Shown here: piece after piece, positions 1 through 5,559 of the stretch
How positions within the stretch are numbered: position 1 is the stretch's first letter
Layout of the letters: each line of letters starts with the position of its first letter
Assembly (NCBI GenBank): GCA_002477905.1
Contig: DLLB01000056.1
Coordinates: 1 to 8,360, forward strand
Length of the DNA stretch: 8,360 nt
DNA from: Clostridiales bacterium UBA7573
GTDB lineage: Bacteria > Bacillota > Clostridia > Oscillospirales > CAG-272
Direction of reading: 5' to 3'
The notes under the pieces: generated by a model
Told to the model about the DNA's origin: nothing
Seen by the model: the letters and a program-made list of their open reading frames with translations, nothing else
Databases searched by the model: none
Made by a program: the position numbers and the translations under genes

Positions 1-21
1 TGCGGGTGGATTTTTATTCTG

Positions 22-50
22 TCCTCAAAAATTCTGAGGATTTTTTCTTT
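22..50 (+). terminator. Rho-independent terminator of an unseen upstream gene
   Basis: A 6-bp stem TCCTCA (22-27) / TGAGGA (35-40) with a 7-base loop is followed by six T, a C and more T (41-52). The T tract lies only on the plus-strand 3' side, so it should end plus-strand transcription coming from left of the window. The stem is short and only half GC, so it may be moderately strong. Bases 1-21 are probably the 3' region of that upstream transcript; no reading frame can be assigned to them. Confidence 0.6.
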
Positions 51-137
51 TTGCAGGATAAAAATGCCTTGTTCGTTGCGGTTAATAGATGGAAAGGCGA
101 AGTCTATCTTTCTATACCAACAACAAGGAGGAGCAAT

Positions 138-161
138 ATGCCAAGATTGCATCATTATTAG
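138..161 (+). CDS. Possible 7-residue leader peptide ahead of the oriT/mob region
   Basis: An ATG at 138 is preceded by a near-perfect ribosome binding site, AAGGAGGAG (125-133), and opens the very short frame MPRLHHY, ending in TAG at 159-161. The stop codon lies in the base of the first hairpin of the downstream array (stem 159-166/178-185), so a ribosome terminating here would cover that stem. This arrangement resembles leader peptides that couple translation to downstream RNA folding, but no drug or amino-acid signature stands out beyond two histidines. No clear promoter could be placed between 50 and 125. The excellent Shine-Dalgarno is the only strong evidence. It could instead be the relic of a truncated gene start. 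Confidence 0.3.
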   Translation: MPRLHHY

Positions 162-352
162 CCGCTGAAACCGAAAGAGCGGCTATGCCGTGTGAAAAAC
201 AAAAAAGCACGGCAATCTTGTCTGCGCGATGCGTGCGGACAAGCGGAAAAGAATGGGAGTCTGCATTCGCAAACGGATACGAATGCGGCGAGAATTCTTT
301 GCCGTCGGTAGTCCTGTGGACTACCAAAAGGGGATCCAACGGGAACGGTTGG

Positions 353-395
353 CACACGACTTTGCCCCGCAAAGTATAGTGTGTTACACCGTAAT
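353..395 (+). other. oriT: Origin of transfer (oriT) of MobV type, predicted nic between 383 and 384
   Basis: The segment AAAGTATAGTGTGTTA (371-386) matches, as I recall it, the nick region of plasmid pMV158, where MobM cuts TAGTGTG^TTA. Here that places nic after G383. Just upstream, a stem-loop fits the MobV model: CACAC (353-357) pairs with GTGTG (379-383), then after a small internal bulge (G358 / ATA 376-378) ACTTTGC (359-365) pairs with GCAAAGT (369-375) around a CCC loop. The cut would fall at the foot of the stem. The relaxase gene 199 bases downstream belongs to the family that acts on such sites, supporting the call. TATAGT (375-380) inside the site also resembles a -10 box, as in systems where the relaxase represses its own promoter, but no good -35 is seen at the right distance. 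Confidence 0.85.
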
Positions 396-407
396 TTACA
401 CCGTAAT
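384..407 (+). repeat. Perfect 12-bp tandem direct repeat abutting nic
   Basis: TTACACCGTAAT occurs twice with no gap (384-395 and 396-407). The first copy begins exactly at the first base 3' of the predicted nick. Each unit contains a small palindrome, TTAC-ACC-GTAA. By position these are candidate iteron-like relaxase recognition or accessory-protein sites. Confidence 0.75.
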
Positions 408-581
408 AACGCAGTGGCTCAAAACAGGAGTTTTGAGTCACCGCTTCGGTGGCAATGTTCGCTCGCCGCGAAACGGGCGAACGCTGACACCGGAGCAAGA
501 GCCGTGGCAACGGCGAGCGTTGTTGCGGTGTTCTTCGTATCCCCCGTATCTATGATTACAACAAACAGGAAAGGAAAAACA

Positions 582-1574
582 ATGTACGCAATACTACGAT
601 TTCAAAAGAAAACCGGTGGAAAACTGCTGAACACGCAAAAGCATAATGAGCGGCAAAAAGAACGCTACAAATCCAATCCGGACATTGATCGCGAGCGAAG
701 CGATGAGAACATTCATCTAAAAACGCCTCCACCCGGTGGATACAAACGGGCGGTGTTGGAACGCACGGAGAAGGCGGGATGCCGCCTTCGTAAGGACAGC
801 GTAATGATGATCGAAACGCTGATTACTGCTTCGCCGGAGCTGTTTCAGGAGATGTCACGGGAAGAAATGATGGATTTCATGAAAAGAGCATATACCTTTG
901 TTGCCGAGAGAGTCGGAGAGGATAACATTGTATCCGCTGTCATTCATCTCGACGAAAAGACGCCGCATATGCATCTGTGCTTTGTCCCGTTGACAAAGGG
1001 TCATCGTCTGTGCGCGAAAGAAATCCTCGGTAACAGGACCCATCTGTCAAAATACTGGCAGGATGGGTTCTTTAAATATATGCACGAGCAGTACCCGCAA
1101 CTGGAGCGTGGAGAGCCTGCCGCAGAAACCAAACGAAAGCACATTCCGGTTTGGCTATACAAGAAGGGAGAGCATCTTGATCGGATGTATGGACAGGTCA
1201 AAGAGATATTGGACAATATCGGGATTCTGAATGCCAAGGGAAAGTCCAAAGAGGCATTGGCACTTCTTCGCCAATGGTCGAAGGAGGGCGAGTATTTTTC
1301 CTCCAAGATCAAAGAGGTGACCGGGCATATCGATGGTTTGAATGCGGAAGTGAACAAGTGGCAATCCAAGTACAATTCCGAGCGCCGTATGGTAGAGCAG
1401 ATGTCGGATTACAACAAGGCAGCCAATTCGACGATTGAAGAACAGGAATATGAGATCGGCCGCCTGATTCGGCAAAACGACCGCTATCGCGAGCTTTTAG
1501 ACCGCATCCCGGATGAAATATACGAGGAGATTACAAATACACGAAGCAAAAACAGAGACAGAGGAGAAAGATAA
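582..1574 (+). CDS. mobV: MobV-family relaxase (plasmid recombination/mobilization protein, Pre/Mob)
   Basis: This 330-residue relaxase nicks one strand at oriT and pilots it into a recipient, using a conjugation machine supplied in trans. The N-terminal motif (residues 1-46) has the family pattern, with KHNER around His21 and SNPDID at 31-36. In pMV158 MobM the equivalent His22 is, to my knowledge, the nucleophile in place of tyrosine. The metal-binding motif HLDEKTPHMH lies at 122-131, followed by CFVPLT. Residues about 240-310 are rich in heptad-like charged sequence and probably form a coiled coil, the usual MobV C-terminal dimerization or membrane-association part; the protein is shorter than MobM, about 494 residues. 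The start at 582 is chosen because AGGAAAGG (568-575) precedes it and MYAILRFQK is the expected family start. The open frame extends upstream to 381, but that would run through oriT. The stop codon abuts the next gene's ATG. Confidence 0.93.
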   Translation: MYAILRFQKKTGGKLLNTQKHNERQKERYKSNPDIDRERSDENIHLKTPPPGGYKRAVLERTEKAGCRLRKDSVMMIETLITASPELFQEMSREEMMDFMKRAYTFVAERVGEDNIVSAVIHLDEKTPHMHLCFVPLTKGHRLCAKEILGNRTHLSKYWQDGFFKYMHEQYPQLERGEPAAETKRKHIPVWLYKKGEHLDRMYGQVKEILDNIGILNAKGKSKEALALLRQWSKEGEYFSSKIKEVTGHIDGLNAEVNKWQSKYNSERRMVEQMSDYNKAANSTIEEQEYEIGRLIRQNDRYRELLDRIPDEIYEEITNTRSKNRDRGER

Positions 1575-2507
1575 ATGACGATACCAACAAAAGATAAAAA
1601 CGAAAATGATTTGAGAATCCTGCTCGGAGAGAATAATTTGCAGGAAAATGAAGCGCAAACGCCGCACGCAATTGCACTTGCCAAACTGCACCCATTCCAT
1701 GAGCATCCCTACAAGGTGGAGGATAACGATGAAATGGCAGAACTGTGTGAGAGTATCCGCACGCATGGAGTTTTGTCGCCTATTCTTGTTCGACCGACAG
1801 AGGACGGGGAATATGAAATTGTTTCCGGTCACAGGCGGGTATTTGCTTGCCGCAGGCTGGGACTTAAAGAGGTCCCTGCTATTGTACAACCGATGACACG
1901 AGAGGAAGCAGTGCTGAAGATGGTGGACAGCAATCTGCACCGCGAACGGTTATTGCCGTCTGAGAAAGCGTTTGCCTACAAAATGAAGCTGGATGCGATC
2001 AAGCACAGAGGAAAAAGTTTGTCGCAAGTTGCGACAAAGTCAGATTCCGCAGCAGAAGTCGGTGCGGCAATGGGGGAAAGCCGGGATATGGTATTCCGCT
2101 ATATACGGCTGACAAATCTTGTTCCACCGCTTCTTGATATGGTGGATGAAGGCAAAATAGCATTGATGCCTGCCGAGCGGTTATCCTATCTGACCGAGGA
2201 AGAACAACTGGCACTTGTGGATATCATGGAAGACCTTGAAGTAACACCGTCCCTGTCGCAAGCCGTCAAGTTAAAAGACCTCAGTGCATCACATCAGCTG
2301 GATCCCGATACGATGTATGAGGTCATGGAGAAACCGAAAGCGAACCAAAGAGAAACCGTCAAACTGGATGCTGATAGGCTCCGCCGCTTCTTTCCGGATT
2401 ATACACCGAAACAGATGGAGGCTGCCATTCTGCGGATGCTGGAGGAAGCGGAAAGAGAACGCCAACGGCAGAAAATACTCCGTAGATCAAGAGACGATGC
2501 GAGGTGA
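1575..2507 (+). CDS. parB: ParB/RepB/Spo0J-family DNA-binding protein, orphan (no ParA beside it)
   Basis: The 310-residue product has the ParB layout. Residues 31-107 form a ParB N-terminal (CTPase-fold) domain, with IVSGHRRVFACRRLG at 82-96 as the box II/GxRRxxA-type motif and NLHRERLLPSEKA at 120-132 as the NxxRxxLxxxEEA motif. A helix-turn-helix follows at about 160-182 (VGAAMGESRDMVFRYIRL). A mixed-charge helical C-terminus (about 265-308) ends the protein. The ATG follows the relaxase stop directly (TAAATG), with GAGGAG at 1561-1566 as ribosome binding site, so the two are co-transcribed and probably translationally coupled. Family members bind specific DNA sites and spread on DNA as clamps; some partition plasmids, others act as regulators or in element maintenance. 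No parA gene and no recognizable parS palindrome are visible here, so the role in this element is open. Confidence 0.9.
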   Translation: MTIPTKDKNENDLRILLGENNLQENEAQTPHAIALAKLHPFHEHPYKVEDNDEMAELCESIRTHGVLSPILVRPTEDGEYEIVSGHRRVFACRRLGLKEVPAIVQPMTREEAVLKMVDSNLHRERLLPSEKAFAYKMKLDAIKHRGKSLSQVATKSDSAAEVGAAMGESRDMVFRYIRLTNLVPPLLDMVDEGKIALMPAERLSYLTEEEQLALVDIMEDLEVTPSLSQAVKLKDLSASHQLDPDTMYEVMEKPKANQRETVKLDADRLRRFFPDYTPKQMEAAILRMLEEAERERQRQKILRRSRDDAR

Positions 2508-2782
2508 TGCGATTGACCGTCTGGAAAATACTCAAGTACAAAGCCAAATATTTTTTGAAAGAGATTCTTCTGCTATATGTCTGGTTGCAACATGACCGGA
2601 GTGGGGAGTATAAGCCAAGGTCAAGTGTTCCAAAGCACGAGATAGAAGCAATCGTTCATACCTTTTATCCGGCGATTGCGGCTTTCTTTGAATCGGAAGA
2701 AGGCAAGCGGGAGTACGAGGAATGGAAGGCAAAACGGGAAGAGCGAAAGGAAAAGAAAACACCTGCCGAACAGTCGGCATAA
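2507..2782 (+). CDS. Small basic hypothetical protein of the mobilization unit
   Basis: The frame encodes 91 residues from ATG 2507, which overlaps the parB stop as TGATG; a GTG at 2504 in the same frame is the alternative start. The overlap implies translational coupling to parB. The N-terminal third (about 1-30) is basic and hydrophobic, with aromatic residues and a LLLYVWL core, and could be an amphipathic or membrane-touching helix. Residues 41-62 contain EIEAIVHTFYPAIAAFF, and the C-terminus (63-84) is a highly charged helix beginning ESEEGKREYEEWK. I have a weak memory of similar ESEEGQREF-EWK endings in small hypothetical proteins of clostridial mobile elements, but I recognise no domain and assign no function. 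Reading-frame position, spacing and a terminator 4 bases downstream support it as a real gene. Confidence 0.75.
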   Translation: MRLTVWKILKYKAKYFLKEILLLYVWLQHDRSGEYKPRSSVPKHEIEAIVHTFYPAIAAFFESEEGKREYEEWKAKREERKEKKTPAEQSA

Positions 2783-2785
2783 CCA

Positions 2786-2840
2786 AAGCCCTTGCAGACA
2801 GTGGACATTCCACCGCCCGCAAGGGCTTCTTTTATTTCTT
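2786..2840 (+). terminator. Branched rho-independent terminator ending the mobilization unit
   Basis: A perfect 10-bp stem AAGCCCTTGC (2786-2795) / GCAAGGGCTT (2819-2828) encloses a second small hairpin GTGGA (2801-2805) / TCCAC (2809-2813). It is followed by CTTTTATTTCTTT. It starts 4 bases after the last stop codon, so it should end the mobV-parB-orf91 transcript. The inner hairpin gives the terminator a branched shape. Confidence 0.85.
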
Positions 2841-2869
2841 TGCATTGAAATTCGGATATTCGATAGAAA

Positions 2870-2912
2870 CAAAAAATCCGAACGCCTCTCCTATTCGGAA
2901 AGTGTTCGGATT
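2870..2912 (-). terminator. Terminator of tRNA-Pro
   Basis: On the minus strand a perfect 9-bp stem AATCCGAAC (2904-2912 complement) / GTTCGGATT (2875-2883 complement) is followed by a T run from the A tract at 2871-2876. It begins 10 bases past the tRNA CCA. A further copy of the arm lies at 2851-2857 and could pair alternatively with 2876-2882. Confidence 0.8.
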
Positions 2913-2921
2913 ATTCGTATG

Positions 2922-2996
2922 TGGTCGGGATGACAGGAGTCGAACCTGCTTGAACTTGCTCCCAAAGCAAGCGGGTAACCGTTACCCTACATCCCG
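2922..2996 (-). tRNA. tRNA-Pro, anticodon UGG, CCA encoded
   Basis: Read on the minus strand the 75-nt molecule folds into a full cloverleaf. The acceptor stem is CGGGATG / CATCCCG, with the C1-G72 pair typical of bacterial proline tRNAs and discriminator A73. The D stem is GGGT/ACCC. The anticodon stem is CTTGC/GCAAG with loop TTTGGGA, giving anticodon UGG (complement of 2962-2964) and G37. The T arm is GCAGG-TTCGACT-CCTGT. The 3' CCA is encoded at 2922-2924. It reads CCA proline codons and, with wobble modification, the other CCN codons. Its 3' end points at the mobile element on the left, a common integration geometry. Confidence 0.97.
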
Positions 2997-3011
2997 CTAA
3001 AATGCCCTTTT

Positions 3012-3040
3012 ATTATAGCAAATCCCGTCGCGTCTGTCAA
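3012..3040 (-). promoter_or_regulatory. Consensus promoter of tRNA-Pro
   Basis: On the minus strand TTGACA (complement of 3035-3040) and TATAAT (complement of 3012-3017) are separated by exactly 17 bases, a perfect sigma-70/sigma-A match. Transcription should start near 3005, about 9 bases before the tRNA. The -35 box lies in the loop of the 3020-3056 inverted repeat. Confidence 0.92.
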
Positions 3041-3056
3041 GAGCGTGACGGGATTT
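3020..3056. repeat. 10-bp inverted repeat straddling the tRNA promoter; possible wecG terminator
   Basis: AAATCCCGTC (3020-3029) and GACGGGATTT (3047-3056) are perfect inverted copies separated by 17 bases that hold the -35 box of the tRNA promoter. It lies 51 bases past the stop codon of the minus-strand glycosyltransferase gene and is the only candidate terminator for it, but on the minus strand only three T follow the stem. On the plus strand four T follow, with a longer T run further on at 3066-3072, and there is no plus-strand gene upstream needing one. Confidence 0.6.
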
Positions 3057-3106
3057 TCCTTGATATTTTTTTATTTTAGGGAAAATGAGGGGGAACGACA
3101 TGGATG

Positions 3107-3886
3107 TTAGGAAGGATAAACGGGGTTCTGCCTGGACGGTTGCACTCGATTTCTTGCACAGTAGAACAAAAGATAGGGAAATTTCCAAATGCGGAAGAAT
3201 CGTGCCGGTTGACGCAATAATCGCCATGCCCATTCTCCGTGTAAGCGGCGTATCCACTGGGGCGCTCGTTTCACATTTCCTGCAAATACATCCAATGCAC
3301 CGCCGAATCCTCCCATGATTTGTACATGCAGTTTTGCACGGTTTTCCCGCATCCAAATCTCCTGCGCGGGCATTCCCAGGCAAACTGCAAGAAAATCTGC
3401 CTGACTACGATTGATTTTTTCTATGACAGCATCCGATTCGGTGCCTTGCTTGGAAAAATATCCGTCATGTGTACCGCAGATTTGCAGGTTTGGATGCATC
3501 TCACACAGGCGTTTGGCGGCGTTTTGTGCGACGCCGGGCTTCCCGCCGAGTAAGAATACCCGTTTCCCGGAGTTTGCACAGACGGAAAGAATTTGTGCAA
3601 AAAAGTCAATGCCAGCCACCTTTTTACATTTGAGCGGAGTATGCATCAGTTTTGCCGCGAGAAGCAGACCATCGCCGTCCGGCAGGATGAGATCCGCATC
3701 GGAAAACAGAGCGCCGTAACTGGAATCGGAAATGGATAATAACAGAGCTTCCGCATTTGGCGTATGCACAACATGCGGTATGGAAGCGGTTGAGTCAAAC
3801 CATTCTGCAGATTGCCGGATCGCGTCGGATAACGTACATTCATCTACGGAAAGATGAAAAAGAACTTTTCTTTGCGTGTTTCTCAC
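3107..3886 (-). CDS. WecG/TagA/CpsF-family glycosyltransferase (GT26)
   Basis: The product, 259 residues from the GTG at 3886, matches the family that transfers a sugar (typically N-acetylmannosamine or its uronic acid) onto an undecaprenyl-linked acceptor in teichoic acid, enterobacterial antigen or capsule assembly at the inner membrane face. Visible motifs are HTPNAE (41-46, with the Thr seen as catalytic in TagA), ILPDGDG (67-73, with the presumed base Asp70), KKVAGIDF (88-95), VFLLGGKPGVA (110-120), GTHDGYF (138-144), CLGMPAQEIW (169-178), GGALDVFAGNVKRAP (195-209) and an Arg-rich C-terminal tail, WAWRLLRQPARFFR (219-232). Length is normal. The start is uncertain: GTG 3886 has GAAAGGA only 1 base away, closer than ideal, but upstream codons in this frame run into the divergent promoter and family similarity begins just after it. 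No neighbouring teichoic-acid genes identify the sugar. Confidence 0.88.
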   Translation of the reverse strand: MRNTQRKVLFHLSVDECTLSDAIRQSAEWFDSTASIPHVVHTPNAEALLLSISDSSYGALFSDADLILPDGDGLLLAAKLMHTPLKCKKVAGIDFFAQILSVCANSGKRVFLLGGKPGVAQNAAKRLCEMHPNLQICGTHDGYFSKQGTESDAVIEKINRSQADFLAVCLGMPAQEIWMRENRAKLHVQIMGGFGGALDVFAGNVKRAPQWIRRLHGEWAWRLLRQPARFFRIWKFPYLLFYCARNRVQPSRQNPVYPS

Positions 3887-3941
3887 GTCCTTTCTTGTAA
3901 ATAGGGTTTGAAAATCTTTTTTTCTTATGTATGGAAAACCC

Positions 3942-3970
3942 TTGCAAAAACGGAGAAACTTTGGTATAAT
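3942..3970 (+). promoter_or_regulatory. Promoter of the carboxypeptidase-rnhA-UDPGP unit
   Basis: TTGCAA (3942-3947) and a perfect TATAAT (3965-3970) are separated by 17 bases. The likely start of transcription is about 3977, leaving a leader of roughly 40 bases. The block TTGCAAAAACGGAGAA (3942-3957) recurs with one change in the promoter at 6950. TTGCAA is its own reverse complement, but no convincing -10 for the divergent glycosyltransferase gene could be placed from it. Confidence 0.88.
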
Positions 3971-4019
3971 CGAAATAGCATTGCAGAGAAAGAAAACAGA
4001 GGAAATGGCGAAAGGAATC

Positions 4020-5105
4020 ATGAAAATCACGACGAATTTTTCGGGGGCAAATCTGAAAACGGCACGGATTATCGGGCAGACCGTATTTTTAGAAAATAAT
4101 TGGGATGGATTTGCGCACGATTGGTTCTATTTTGCGTTTTGCGTAGAGGATGCGGAGGGACAAACGCTGACGTTTCAATTCGATTCGTTACATCGCGTAG
4201 GATATGCCGGTGTCGCGGTCAGCCATGATCTGAAAGAATGGCACTGGAGCAACAGCCGGATAGATGGCGCGACCTTTACTTATTCCTTTTCCAAAGGAGA
4301 AAACCGGGTTTATTTTGCCCATGATATGTTGTATTCCCCAAAACGGCTGACGGATTTCGCAAATCGGATCGGACTTACGATACAAACGCTTGGAAAGAGT
4401 CGAAAGGGGCGGGAAATTCCATGCTTCTCTTTTGGGGAAGGGGAGCGCCCGATTCTCCTGACTGCACGGCATCATGCCTGTGAATCTACCGGCAGTTATG
4501 TATTAGAGGGGGTTTTGGAAACGCTTTCCCAGCATCCGATTCCGCATACCCGTGTTTTTTGTGTACCGATGATGGACTATGATGGGGTGTGCGATGGCGA
4601 ACAGGGGAAAGGGCGGTTGCCGCATGACCACAATCGGGACTATGATCCGGATCAGATGCCGCTTTATGAAACCACTGCGGCGGTGCGTGCGTACATTGAG
4701 CAGCATGCCGTCGGGTTGGGCTTTGATTTTCATTCTCCATGGCATCTGGGTGGAAAAAACGATCAGATATTCCTTGTCCGGAAAGCGTTGCAACCGATGG
4801 AACGGACGGACCGTTTTTCCGCGTTGCTGATGCAAAGCGTCACACCGCAGGCAATGCGCTATGCCAGCGCAAACGATATGCCTGCAAATTTCGATTGGAA
4901 TCAGGATACGGCGCCTACATTTGCAAGCTATATTCTGAAAAAGCCGTGGGCAGACCTTGCGATCACATTGGAAACCTGCTATTTCGGAGAAGCTGACAAC
5001 CGGTTTACGCAGGAGAAAGGGATTGCTTTCGGACATTGCTTTGCGGAAGCCCTGCGAAAATATCTTACAGAGGAGGCGGCATCCACAGAAAATGAAAGAG
5101 GTTGA
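4020..5105 (+). CDS. M14-family zinc carboxypeptidase-like protein
   Basis: The 361-residue protein has the layout of M14 metallocarboxypeptidases of the cytosolic (M14B/CCP-like) type. A beta-sandwich-like N-terminal region (about 1-110, starting MKITTNFSGAN) precedes the peptidase fold. Expected active-site residues are present: zinc ligands His152 and Glu155 in RHHACES, the third ligand His238 in GFDFHSP, substrate-binding Asn205-Arg206 in HNRDYDP, and catalytic Glu318 in ITLETCYFGE. There is no signal peptide, so it should act in the cytoplasm. The substrate cannot be told; relatives trim C-terminal residues from peptides or hydrolyse related amide bonds. The start at ATG 4020 is preferred because AAAGG (4011-4015) precedes it and MKIT is the usual family start; ATG 4005 after AGAGGA is the alternative, adding five residues. 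Transcription comes from the promoter at 3942. Confidence 0.85.
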   Translation: MKITTNFSGANLKTARIIGQTVFLENNWDGFAHDWFYFAFCVEDAEGQTLTFQFDSLHRVGYAGVAVSHDLKEWHWSNSRIDGATFTYSFSKGENRVYFAHDMLYSPKRLTDFANRIGLTIQTLGKSRKGREIPCFSFGEGERPILLTARHHACESTGSYVLEGVLETLSQHPIPHTRVFCVPMMDYDGVCDGEQGKGRLPHDHNRDYDPDQMPLYETTAAVRAYIEQHAVGLGFDFHSPWHLGGKNDQIFLVRKALQPMERTDRFSALLMQSVTPQAMRYASANDMPANFDWNQDTAPTFASYILKKPWADLAITLETCYFGEADNRFTQEKGIAFGHCFAEALRKYLTEEAASTENERG

Positions 5106-5559
5106 ACTTTATACGGACGGTGCTTGCAGCGGAAATCCGGGACCTGGCGGATTTGGCGCAATTTTGATTTACGGTGCGCAGGAGAAAGAGCTCTCCGGCG
5201 GATTTTTGGCGACGACGAACAACCGCATGGAATTGATGGCGGCAATCGTCGGATTGTCTGCGCTGAAAGAACCGTGTCGGGTGCGGCTGTATTCTGATTC
5301 CAAATATCTTGTGGACGCGATCAATTTGGGATGGGCGGAAAAATGGAAAGCCAAGGGTTGGATGCGCACGGCAAAGGAGCCGGCGGCAAATCCGGATTTG
5401 TGGGAGCGACTGCTTGCGCTGCTTCAGACGCATACGGTGACTTTGCACTGGGTGAAAGGACATGCGGGACATCCGCAGAATGAGCGGTGTGATCGTTTGG
5501 CGGTTGCGGCGACGGCGCTTGCACAAAAACAAGGGCATGAAGTACGGATCGGATTCTGA
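5092..5559 (+). CDS. rnhA: Ribonuclease HI
   Basis: The 155-residue enzyme removes the RNA strand of RNA-DNA hybrids (R-loops, Okazaki primers). All catalytic residues are present at almost the Escherichia coli numbering: Asp9 in YTDGACSGNPGPGG, Glu47 in NNRMELMA, Asp69 in YSDSKYL, His124 in WVKGHAGHPQNERCD, and Asp134. The basic handle segment KWKAKGWMR (84-92) is also present, so this is the full E. coli-like form, not a handle-less variant. The ATG lies inside the end of the carboxypeptidase gene (14-bp overlap), with AGGAGG at 5071-5076 about 15 bases upstream, somewhat far. Translational coupling to the carboxypeptidase is therefore likely. Confidence 0.97.
   Translation: MKEVELYTDGACSGNPGPGGFGAILIYGAQEKELSGGFLATTNNRMELMAAIVGLSALKEPCRVRLYSDSKYLVDAINLGWAEKWKAKGWMRTAKEPAANPDLWERLLALLQTHTVTLHWVKGHAGHPQNERCDRLAVAATALAQKQGHEVRIGF

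Larger units (their letters stand above)
159..530 (+). repeat. Dense array of successive hairpins surrounding oriT
   Basis: Reading 5' to 3' on the plus strand, inverted repeats follow one another with little spacing: 159-166/178-185 (8 bp), 186-192/208-214 (7 bp), 217-227/233-243 (11 bp with two G-T pairs), 263-269/280-286 (7 bp), 286-289/301-304 (weak), 307-313/319-325 (7 bp), 336-340/348-352 (5 bp), the oriT stem 353-383, 414-425/430-441 (12 bp, one G-T), 439-443/447-451 (5 bp), 457-462/477-482 with an inner 466-468/474-476, and 508-512/518-522 (5 bp). None except oriT is followed by a T tract, so they are not terminators. They could act as folded single-stranded DNA during transfer or as a structured 5' leader RNA; the sequence does not decide which. 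This array, the leader peptide and oriT account for the gene-free stretch before the relaxase gene. Confidence 0.65.

Noticed and set aside
89..379. 96-codon plus-strand ORF across the region before oriT
   Set aside because: It has no ribosome binding site, spans several hairpins and most of oriT, and its composition resembles no protein family. The strong Shine-Dalgarno at 125-133 serves a different frame.
384..407. CRISPR-like or longer repeat array
   Set aside because: There are only two adjacent 12-bp copies with no spacers and no cas genes; position at nic explains them better.
112..510. 132-codon minus-strand ORF
   Set aside because: It covers the hairpin array and oriT on the opposite strand with no promoter or ribosome binding site; it is explained by the symmetric inverted repeats.
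381..581. N-terminal extension of the relaxase from GTG 381
   Set aside because: It would start at the nick site and run through the direct repeats. The family N-terminus and a good ribosome binding site are at 582.
3887..4030. Upstream extension of the glycosyltransferase to 4030
   Set aside because: The extra residues overlap the divergent promoter, are hydrophobic and unlike the family, and lack a ribosome binding site.
4503..5036. 177-codon minus-strand ORF
   Set aside because: It lies wholly antisense to the M14 carboxypeptidase, whose active-site motifs establish the coding frame.
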